64,000 nucleotides of DNA from Phytophthora hibernalis. Lineage: Eukaryota; Oomycota; Peronosporomycetes; Peronosporales; Peronosporaceae. The stretch covers positions 620,001-684,000 of the forward strand of contig JAAKBF010000049.1 in assembly GCA_012656075.1 (NCBI GenBank), in the 5' to 3' direction. Under the pieces are notes generated by a model, which was not told the origin of the DNA, did not search any database, and was given only the letters and a program-made list of their open reading frames with translations. Made by a program: the position numbers and the translations under genes. This document shows positions 54,928 through 64,000 of the stretch, piece after piece. Each line of letters begins with the position of its first letter. The first letter of the stretch is position 1.

Positions 54928-55885
54928 GTTATCTAGGGTGGTATATTAGAGGCGACTGTTGCTCACTGTTGACAGAAGACGGAGTTCATCGCACCTCTTC
55001 ATGGCGTCGATAGGTGTGAAGTACACGAAGAATGGCACGGAGCCGAAGATGATTCCGACGAGAACGTAGTGGGGCTCATGACGAAGGTGACCACTATTCA
55101 GCTATAACCTATGTACACCCTAAAAGATATGTTACCTAACATAAAAACTGCGAAACATACGAAGTCGGAAGTGAGCGTACATCCTGTATAGCTACGTGAA
55201 CCAGGACACAGGGGCTGGACAGGTAATGTGGACTGATCGCGATCCCATGTGCCACCGCAGCCAGAATTATTGAGCTTACTAAAATCCATCACCCACGACA
55301 CCGAGTAAAAGCTAATACGTTGGACGACCGAGCCAAAATCTCTCCATCAAGAAAGCGAATCGCTCGATAGGTTTACAAACGCAGTTCCCAATAACTGGTT
55401 GATTCTGTGCAATGTACGTTGAGCGCGGCGTGGCGAGTAATCGGGGCCTGTACCCATGTTATCCACGACAAACTCACGAGCTCTGTATAACGGTCGCGTC
55501 ATAAGCACGTACTACTCAGTGTTGGCAAATCGTGAGAGCGTGGACTATATCCAACACCACGTTAGATTCGAAATATAAAGTGTGGTTTGCGTCGGACGAT
55601 CTGACAGACATCTAAGCTGCGCGGTCGACCCGCAGAAAATGCATGGCGGCGATACCTAAGCGGCCGAACTTGGCACAAGGTGTTGCCTCCCAAGGACGGC
55701 GGCACGTCGGAGAAGTGAGGGAGCATCAAGGAGCCGCACCCGCAGGACGAACGACATCGACGTAGCGTGTAACCCTTCGAGTGACAGGAAGGACGAGTAG
55801 AACCCGAAGGGCTGCTAAGCTGTGAACCGCCGCGGGAACGAAGTCACGACGCACGCGGTGATCTGTTGGGGAAAACGCCCCGTTC
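54928..55885. other. no supported gene
   Basis: A GC-richer stretch at 55620-55880 reads basic peptides in several frames but without motifs. It might be an old gag-like fragment. Confidence 0.35.
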
Positions 55886-56521
55886 TCAAGTTAAAAAAGC
55901 ACAGACGGTAGCACACCGCTGCTGTTCGGCCTCGGCCACGTCCTTGAGTCGGGATGGGCTGAACGCCTCGAAGGTGAAAGGGGCCTGGTCATGAATGGCA
56001 GACAGGTCCGCACATCCTTGGAGGAAGCGCGTAAACTCGGCGAGTAATGGTTGTAGTGCTGTCGACGTGGTGGCCGCGGTACCTACGTCGAAGGCCTCCA
56101 CCGAGCCAGTAGACTCGCGCTGGGGTCGATGATGCCCGCGTGGTCAGGGCTTAGCTCCCGCGCAGGAATGGAACTTGTTCAAGAGCTGAGTCAAGTCCAA
56201 CTTGCTGCGGGTGTGTTGACAGGTAGTGGGGACGCGACCGTATGTCAACCCCCGTGTCGCGCTGTTTGGCGCGATTCTGGCGTTTGATTCCACCCGGAGG
56301 CTGCGGCTCGCTAGGCGAGGTAAATATGAGCCCAATATGAAGTTGGCGTGTAGCACGTTGACGAGGTGTCTCTTGCTCGAGCAGATCCGTGACTGTGGTG
56401 CTGCTATGTTGTGCCGAGTGCGCAGCCGATTCGGAGCAGCACTGATGATGATCCAACTGCTCGCGCCGTAGGTACCGACCCGAGTGATTACATCACTAAC
56501 AGTCGGGTCGCGACTGTGCAC
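55886..56521 (-). pseudogene. unrecognised coding-like remnant
   Basis: Two minus frames have protein-like composition: 55886-56101 (TALQPLLAEFTRFLQGCADL, FEAFSPSRLKDVAEAEQQRC) and 56144-56521. They are separated by stops. I do not recognise a family; retroelement gag is possible. Confidence 0.3.
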
Positions 56522-57639
56522 ATTGACTTTGCGGGAAAATCTATGGAAATTTAAATCGATTGAAGAATTTTTTTAGGGATGGTAAAAATAAATAGTAAAC
56601 CATCCGCCAAAGATTAAATTTGTCTTCACTTTTAAGGTGATCGAAAATCTCTGAAGCGATGAGCCTATTCTACTTCGTGTTGCATGTATTTATACTTATT
56701 TAAATTGCCTAGTGACTTGCTGTTCTGAAGGAATCTTGAAAATAATACCAGAGCTTTCTGGCAGCAGGGGCTTCATTCTGCACAAATAAATATAGATCAC
56801 AAGTTAAAATTATTTTAAATATTCTAAGAACTTGCTGCTGGCCGAATGTATCTTTAAATACGACAAGGGCTTTCTTTAGTCGAAGGTCTCTACTTTGGGT
56901 CATTACGCGACATGCATCCAAGAACAAGTGATTCTACAGCCCGCCCCTTTTCACAATACCGCCGTTGCCGTAAAGTGTGTATTCCTGTTATGATGAAGCC
57001 GAAGCAGCACTACACTGTTGGAACCACACGCAGATAATCGACGTGATGAAGGCCCACAACAAGAAAACAAGTTGAAAGAGATTTGGCAGCGCGACTTTAC
57101 GTATGGGCATACGCAGAACATCCGAGGCGTTTGTGACGCGGAAAGGGTTCGAACACAACGAACTACCGGCAAAATTGGCTATGGAATGAAAATTCGACTA
57201 TAAGCCGTGGATCCGGAGGATTGATCGGGTTCGTGGAAAGTTGTCCATTTGGGTAAATCGTTGCATCACAACCATCTTCCCTCCCAAGATACAAGTATTC
57301 ATCGAGGTCACCGGGGACGCGGCATAGAAAAATTGTCGTCTGGAAATCTATTCAATTCGGATTTGATTGTGTCCCAAACCGCAGTTGGTGTCTCCGGAAA
57401 TTGTGGTAGTCACACTTAGGTGCCCCGACCCTAATACCTCGATCCCGGCGAAGGACATATCAAATCGGAAAGATTTTGAACGCCGATAGGAATTGTCTGG
57501 AGACACTCCGACTGAACGGCTTTTAAAAAACTGAGGGAACTTGGCTTTTTACAGAGTCGAAGTCAACTCCGAGAACTTAAGGTTACGATACCTGTATACA
57601 TCGAGAAATTTAACGTTTTGAACTCGGAAATTGTACTTA
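56522..57639. other. no supported gene
   Basis: Mostly AT-rich. A plus frame at 57018-57203 (QQENKLKEIWQRDFTYGHTQ) may be the decayed N-terminus of the MULE that follows, but it is too short to assign. Confidence 0.4.
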
Positions 57640-58692
57640 TGTACATACAAGACAAACGGGTATGATCTTCCGTTGCTGAATATCATGGTTATGACGAACA
57701 TGAACACGTTACTCCCAGCTGCACAGTGCTGACTCCCCGGTGAAAAAGAAGAGGACTTTGCATGGGCTCTTTAGCAACTGAAGGACTTGATGGCCTCTTA
57801 TAATATCCCCTGCCCGTCAATAGTCTTGACAAATCGCGACCAGGCTTGCATGAACGAGCTCGACAAGGTGTTCCAAGAGGTTCCGGCCATGGTTTGCCGT
57901 TGGCACATGAATCGCAATGTGCTGGCAAATACACGATCGATTTTAGGGCAAGTCCGGATCGATAACCCTGCTCATGGTCAAGATAAATTCGAGAACTTTG
58001 TGGAGACAGATGGAACTTTACTACGCAGCGGTGGATTCACCTACTGAAGAAGATTTCAATTTGAGAAGTGCATCGGTTAGGTCTTCCGACTCGGTACTTG
58101 CCGACTATTTGGATCTGCACTGGTGGAAGTACAAGACCAAATTAGTTCGATTTTGGACCTCACAGTATCGACATTTCGGGTATCGAGACACATCTCCTGT
58201 CGAAGGCACTCATTCCAGATGTAAGCGCTGGCTTGATTCGGCCATGGGTGACATCCTCACTTTTAAGAAGCTGTTCACCTGGTGGCAGACATGCATCGGC
58301 AACGTTAGTGTGGGTATGGAGCGCGACGTTGGTAGAGCTCCACAACGTTTTCAAGAGAATCGATCTCCGCAGTTGTGATGTTTGTCAGTCGATACGTTCT
58401 CAACCAAACTGCAATGTTGTGGAAAGAAGCTCACCAGATTGTTCGCAAGCAGAAACCGGTTGACCACTGTACCCGTGTGTTTAGGCGATCCAACGGCATA
58501 CCTTGTGTCCATGATTTGATCAAGATAATCCTGTCGGAGGGGAAACGGAAGCTGAACTCGAAGGACTTTCATTTACATTGGTTGACTAGACGTGGTCGTA
58601 CTGAGCAATGCGAGGACAGAATTCTGGAACCTGAACACTTCAGGGCGACTACAGAAGTCAATGGCAGCCTCAAAGCGACGGAAAATGCATAA
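57640..58692 (+). pseudogene. second MULE transposase, decayed
   Basis: The blocks match the MULE at 23801-25930: CPSIVLTNRDQACMNE (second Asp, as NRD instead of DRD), AMVCRWHMNRNVLANTRSIL, LADYLDLHWWKYKTKLVRFW, DTSPVEGTHSRCKRWLD (Glu), and the SWIM-like NGIPCVHDLIKIILSE with HLHWLTRR. The first-Asp strand is only a trace near 57645 (a YKTN-like peptide followed by LPLLNIMVM). Frames shift near 57780, 58000 and 58370. The copy is less complete than the other and unlikely to be its recent duplicate. Confidence 0.75.
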
Positions 58693-59624
58693 AACACGGG
58701 GTCGGAGGGACGCCAGACCCAACCTAGAGTGAGCGTGTCGACTTAAACCATCTAGCACCAGCCCCTAAGCGAACTGAAACGTTTGCTGGACCGATACTAT
58801 CAAGTAGAATTCCGGGAGACATTGCCACTTCAACACCAAACCCACGACTTCCGTCTATTTTAACGCTGCTGATGGGTGCTCACGAAGAGTAAGAAAAGGA
58901 AGAATCAAGTGAACAGCCTTACTTTCACCACTATTTACCACACGTGGATGGGGCTACTTAGAACCAGACCCTTTAAGAAGATTTTATGGGTTACACATAC
59001 ATAAACCAAGAAGTTAAAGGACACTTTTATTTTATTTTTTTGAAGAAATCCATGGGGAAAATGTGTACGCTATGCATTAAACGGGGATAATTTATTTCGA
59101 TCTTAATTTAATGTTTTGGGCTGATTTGAATAAAAAAATGGTAGTTTTTCTCGGAGCTGACTGTTAACCCGAAAGGTGACTATTTCAGAGCCTGAAACTG
59201 AAAAAATCAGGCCAGAGCTCCCTTTATCGACCCGTAGGATATGTGTGTTATTAAAGAGATATTTTTAGCCCAAAACAAATGTGCCGGCCGGGGTGTATCA
59301 TAATTTACGAACAAAATGTTTAAAAAACACAAAGGATTTTATATGAAAAAGCATAGCTGGTCAATAACACATGTGCATAAACCCAGTAAAAGACACTTTA
59401 CAGTAATTACTATGGGATCGCAATCTAAGCTCAAACGGGCAAATAATACGTTGGTTGATTTGATCTGTCCAAACAGTATCTAGTAGTACTGGTTGTGTAT
59501 TACTACATTCGTATTGCTACCGCCACCATAGCCTGCAACCACACTAGCGTAAGTCGATAACTTGCGTCCAGTCCATACGAGCCAGACCCTTAGCCGTCAC
59601 CGTATTGTCTCCAAAAGGAACCCA
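58693..59624. other. AT-rich, no gene
   Basis: Nothing beyond short frames. Confidence 0.5.
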
Positions 59625-59930
59625 TTTGGGCCCAACATGCTCTCATCCTCCATGCTTTCATCGCCAGAATCGTCGCCGTCAAAATCGCACATGCCCACCA
59701 TGTCTAACTCGCGCTTGATAGAGTTGGCCTTGCTTTAGAACCGGTTCGCCTCCTTTCGCTTTGCCTTTTGAAGCGCGACAGCTTCGCACCACACCCCTTC
59801 ATACTTTGAGGTGGTTCTTCAGCTTGGTGGACGAGCTGAACGTAGTCTTGCACGACGGGAAAGTGCGGGGCAGACGCTTTTTAGGGCGGCAGAGTTTCTT
59901 CTTCGACGGGTGGCGGAGTACCGGGGCCAT
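59625..59930 (-). pseudogene. C2H2-like zinc-finger gene remnant
   Basis: From ATG at 59930 the minus strand reads MAPVLRHPSKKKLCRPKKRL, then FPSCKTTFSSSTKLKNHLKV and a stop. The C...F.....L...H pattern is a zinc-finger fragment with one of its Cys missing. In the following frames, a basic linker leads to ELDMVGMCDFDGDDSGDESM, an acidic C-terminus. Stops and a shift separate these blocks. Confidence 0.45.
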
Positions 59931-61259
59931 TTAAAATGACAATGCAAAATCACAAGTGTAGCTAAGACAAATGCATTTGGTGGCTCCGACCTCACATGAT
60001 ATGGAGTTGACGACAATAAAGAAGAGGCCGGCGAGTTACTACGCAGGCCTAAAACTACTAACACTTGAGAAAATATTTATCAGTACTTTACATCCAACAC
60101 ATGTATTCTTGTATTCTCAGTAGATTGCTCTATGACATACATGGCGGACAGTTTACAATTTCTTTTTACTATCCCAAAAATAAATTCTTCAATCGGATTT
60201 AAATTTCGTTCGACTTTTTGGTAAGTGAGTCACACCTCGATCTCCCTAACTCGATCTCCATAGAATTCCCCCGACTTTGCGACCCGCGCGGGTGACTTAC
60301 CCCGCTTTTATTATTCTTGGCTGAGACGGAGAAGGTAATGCTGATATAACAAACGAGGAATGGGCCCTCAGAGCCGAGCTAGCCTCTGACGATAATACAT
60401 TAGTTACTATTGCTGCGGCGGGGGTGCTTGATAAAGGGAAAGGCACCACGACCGGACTGAAGTCCTGAGATGGGGGTTTCGTATTTTTGCTGCTGCTCAG
60501 ACACTCACTGGTGGGGATTTCGTTTCTTCGGCGTTCTCAGTAGTCAAATGGAGGAAACGACTGTTTCAATAATCTAAAAAAATCGCGTGTTAATTCTGTA
60601 TAAGGTAGCAATATCTCTTGATTAGGAATTTATAAGACCGGTCCTCGAACAAAATTTTAGCGCTGTTTGGTGTTATGTGGCCAGTAAACGTCGTTAACAT
60701 TCGTTAGACATCTTTAGCTACCTACCTTTGGGTGAGTGTTGTTTTCTTGTATATTGTAATGCATCATACAGTGATCTGCTTGCTCAGCGAGCACCCAAAA
60801 CTAGATAAACTTTCAAAGCGTATGGACCTAAAAGTTTAGAACTTTAGTACCGACTCGTTGCCATCTGTCATATGTACATGTACCGGGCAGGGGTAGACAC
60901 TCTGACTATCTAGTTTCATGGCAGGTAGATTTCGGTTACGTTCAAGGTGTACAGGCTGTGCAAAGAGTCTGATAACACCATCGCAGCGAGCATTGTAAGT
61001 GGAGTACGCCCTTCAACGTTTTTTTCTGTAATATGCTGTAGCTGCCACGCATCGCGATCAAAGAGGCTGCTCGGGTCTTAACAAACGGAGCCGACGCCCG
61101 ACTACTGCGAGCTCATCAAATACAGTAGGTTTCCCAAGTCGCCGTGAGTCATCAAAAGGAAAATGCCAGATATTCCAAGTAAAATATGACAACGTGTATT
61201 TGGTGGTAATGGTAAACAGTACCTCTACGCGTTCACATCTTTCGCCACGGTCAATGCTC
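59931..61259. other. no supported gene
   Basis: AT-rich with scattered short frames; nothing assigned. Confidence 0.5.
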
Positions 61260-62780
61260 CTAAATGACGGTTAACCATGCGAAACACCAGCATCGCAAGT
61301 AAAATGAGAAAATGCCGCGGCTGTGAAGCGACAGCACGTTCCGGTCCTTGCTAAGAAGCAGCTCGACAGTATTTGACGTAGGTCGGAATGAACCCCACTC
61401 CGCTGAGCACTCGAGCTGCCACACGTTGTTTCTTACGCGTGCGCAAAGCATGATCGTCATTGTCACCAGAGGCGTCGCCGTTCTGACCTGCCGTGGACTC
61501 TGCAAATTCCTTCATCACCTCGTGCTCATCGGGTGTGAGCTCCGCCTTTCTCCCGAGTAATACCTTAACGCAGGCATTCTCAAACCCGGATCTTGACGGT
61601 CCGGACGTCCTCTTGCAGGTACTGGCGGCGGAAGGATGGCTCTCAATCAGCGCGTTGTCATGCACGTCCAGTAGTGTGACATTCCCGTCGCAGTGAAGAT
61701 TCTTCGACGTCGACTTGAAATCGCGGAGTTCGTGGTGTTCAAAAGCGCCAAGCTCCACACGAGGGTGGGCCTTGTCCTCCTTCTAATGTCTCTGTCATAT
61801 ATGGTAGATTTGCTCGAATGGTGTGTAGGACACAGGCATTTGCAAATGTAGGGTCGACGTGCATATAATACATACGTTCTCTCGATACAGGACATTTTCC
61901 TGCACCCCTTCATAGCTGCACAAAGTGAGTTCAAGTAGTTAATGAATGGGATGCACTTCACAAAAAAATCAGGAGTTCCCTTTAAAATTGCTTCAGTTAG
62001 CCCTACTGCGTATATACCGCGGGCAGCATACTACGTAGTATTCTTTTGTTGTCCTTTTTTGGGTAATCCACGAGTTCTCTTGCAGACTGGCTACACATCA
62101 TACGTGTTGGGTTCGACCCAAGTAATGCCCTTCCCGCGTGCAAATGACCAAAACATGTAACCGGCAATGTTTTCATCTACAAACTTGGCTGTTGGGGAGG
62201 CATACAAAGTTTCTCCCTGCAAAAGTTGAAAATTACATTTTATCAAACAATTCAATAAATAAGTTTATCCAATCAGAATGCGGATACCTTATCAAAGTTT
62301 CGCTGAATGTTTGAGATTAGACAGTTTAGACATCAGGACCTGGATTTTGCCCAGTAGTCGTAGTCGATCATGAACTGCTGAGTTGCGAGATTGAGACGGT
62401 GCAATGCACAGCCAATGAGAGGAATCGCCAGCAAGTCAGCTAGATAGGTATTGACGGTACAATTGTCCCCAACAAGGTAGATTACGATAATTTAAGTGGA
62501 GAATACCTTCAAGGAAATTGACGTGCCTGTCAGACGAGTCGTCGGTGGCGTCATCGTCGAGGAGAGGGGCAGAAGCCAGGAGAACCTTGCCAGCGCGGGT
62601 CGTCGTGCTCAAACACGGCAAAGTAGTGTTCCGATTAGATGGTCGACCCGCCAAAATGGTACAAATATTGACAGAGAGAGCCGATCCAATGTCAATTTCG
62701 ACCTGACGCCCGACTAAAGTGGCGTACTTAAGACAGGTCTCCATCACAATGTGCTCCAAGCTGACGTGTTCTCGCACCAC
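61260..62780 (-). pseudogene. hAT-like transposase remnant
   Basis: Minus strand: VSLEHIVMETCLKYATLVGR and GKVLLASAPLLDDDATDDSS belong to the hAT RNase H-like core. After a shift near 62470, VLVGDNCTVNTYLADLLAIP and IGCALHRLNLATQQFM give the typical GDN...C.xHxLNL block. About 550 bp further the frame at 61351-61758 reads HDNALIESHPSAAST and FENACVKVLLGRKAELT. The C-terminal dimerisation-like SNTVELLLSKDRNVLSLHSR is in yet another frame. Several catalytic and structural segments are missing. Confidence 0.6.
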
Positions 62781-63194
62781 GAAAGAAAGAGGGTGCAGGC
62801 GGTAGTCCAGTCAAGTCAGCAAAACCACCTGTGACATCTGGTCGATGAATGTGACGGGGTCACACGCACCTGATTTTTAGAGGAAGCATTAACGCGATAA
62901 CCACAACAGACGCCTAGCGTTCCTGCTGTAAAGGCGATGCCCTCCTGTCCTATCGTACAGAGTACCAATTGACTTGCGAACTTCCGGGGTAGAGTCATTG
63001 TGCCTATCTGCCAAAACGGCCTCCATTTTCGGGTCCCACGTGAAGGAGGGCCCTTACGAAAGCTTTCCAAACTGATCAGATGATAGCTACTAAAATTTAC
63101 CTCAACCCTAATGATAAAGACAGAAATGTTCATGGTGTAAAAATATTACCAAAAACAGATTGACATTTAAGTATGCAGACTGGGTCACTGGTTT
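62781..63194. other. no supported gene
   Basis: A minus frame at 62816-63133 has no recognisable domain. Confidence 0.4.
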
Positions 63195-63560
63195 GTACAC
63201 GCCTGCTTAGCCCGACAGCTACCAGGAGGTGAGGGTTCAATCCCCGTGTCTATAGGGAGCTCGACGCTTAAGTGTCTTGTGCCGCCCTCCGTCGGTTCCA
63301 AGACAAAAATTAAGTGTTTGGGTCGACACGATCCACCTCTCCCAAGTGGTGAGTCTCATGTGGAACAGTCGGGATAGAATTTCTGGGATGATAACCCACC
63401 TAGAGGTTCTGTCCAATGGGCGTTTGGCGGATGGCAAATGGGATTCTTATCTGGGCACAAGCGTTCTCGATTGGCTAGAGCTCCTACTTTATTGCAAACA
63501 AATGCACCATCATTTTAATACAAAAATCAAGATATCGGAACAAAAACAAAACAATCCATA
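63195..63560 (+). mobile_element. possible tRNA-derived SINE
   Basis: GGTTCAATCCC at 63234-63244 matches the polymerase III B box. A weak A-box-like TTAGCCCGACAGC lies about 28 bp upstream. An A-rich tail (GGAACAAAAACAAAACAATCC) ends near 63560. The T-arm stem pairs only partly, so this is not a functional tRNA gene. Without a second copy in the window the call rests on these three hints. Confidence 0.3.
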
Positions 63561-64000
63561 AGATAATCAACATATTTTGGCGACATCTTCAAACATTTAG
63601 ATACAATATATCCCGAGTCCACGTGGTATCCGAATTTTTGGTAGCTCTCCCACAAATGTTGAGGCAATTCTTCAGACTTGCAACCAGAGCTCACTTTTCA
63701 ACTCGCCATGTCAGTACCGCTGCCAGCAATTTTAACTGGCCGCCTGACAATCAAGAACGGCGAACGTCTCACTTCATGTCGCAACAAGACCGACCCGATA
63801 AACTTTCCCTTTGAGGTCGGGCGAGCTTTTCTGGCGATCAAGGCTCAAGTCGGAACAGAATTTTTCAGAAACAACCGAACGAGTGGCAAGAGAATTTCAG
63901 TGTTTTCCTTAAGCCTTCGAAGCATGCACCCCAACGCGATTTTCAAGAGCTGGATGTGGAAAATTACGATAGCCGAATTTAAAGGGCCTGGAACCTCGGT
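63561..64000. other. no supported gene
   Basis: Short plus frames only; the window ends in non-coding or unassigned sequence. Confidence 0.4.

Noticed and set aside
63195..63270. functional tRNA gene
   Set aside because: The B box is good, but the T-stem pairs only three bases and no acceptor or anticodon arm can be drawn.

Overview
The window reads as nuclear DNA of an oomycete, most likely a Peronosporales or Pythiales species such as Phytophthora. The signs are a decayed bZIP of the oomycete type, a long ankyrin gene with the repeated '(V/I)xWL' unit common in oomycetes, a flagellar ASH-domain gene, short (50-106 nt) phase-0 introns ending in TTTGCAG or CCAG, and many decayed DNA transposons plus a DIRS/Ngaro-type retroelement. 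No tRNA, rRNA or prokaryotic operon is visible.

Layout. 1-3.4 kb: decayed DDE_3 transposase and a broken unrecognised gene. 3.5-22.2 kb: a dispersed family of secreted alpha/beta-hydrolase-like proteins. Copy B (6640-8241 +) is intact, copies A, C and D are broken, and two remnants lie at about 8.3-8.6 and 20.3 kb. Between them are a 275-bp-arm inverted repeat, a frameshifted ankyrin gene, a broken bZIP and a scrambled DIRS/Ngaro element. 23.8-25.9 kb: a MULE pseudogene. 26.3-38.7 kb: the only compact island of ordinary host genes. It holds a CFAP74-like axonemal protein, a C2H2 zinc-finger gene with introns, a divergent unknown gene, two small two-exon genes and a seven-exon golgin-like gene. 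38.9-64 kb: mostly decayed sequence with a CENP-B-type HTH gene, a JmjC-like ORF, three minisatellites, a TA-flanked MITE, two abutting pogo-like transposases, a second MULE, a hAT remnant and a possible SINE.

The host genes share no pathway that I can see. The CFAP74-like protein would act in the zoospore flagellum, the golgin at Golgi membranes, the C2H2 and HTH proteins in the nucleus, and the hydrolase family is predicted to be secreted. All four longer hydrolase copies carry R-x-L-K just after the signal peptide.

Caution: single-base frameshifts, often in homopolymers, occur even in genes that otherwise look functional (CFAP74-like, golgin, C2H2). Some 'pseudogene' calls may therefore reflect read or assembly error. 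All gene names come from reading the translations by eye; no database search was possible.
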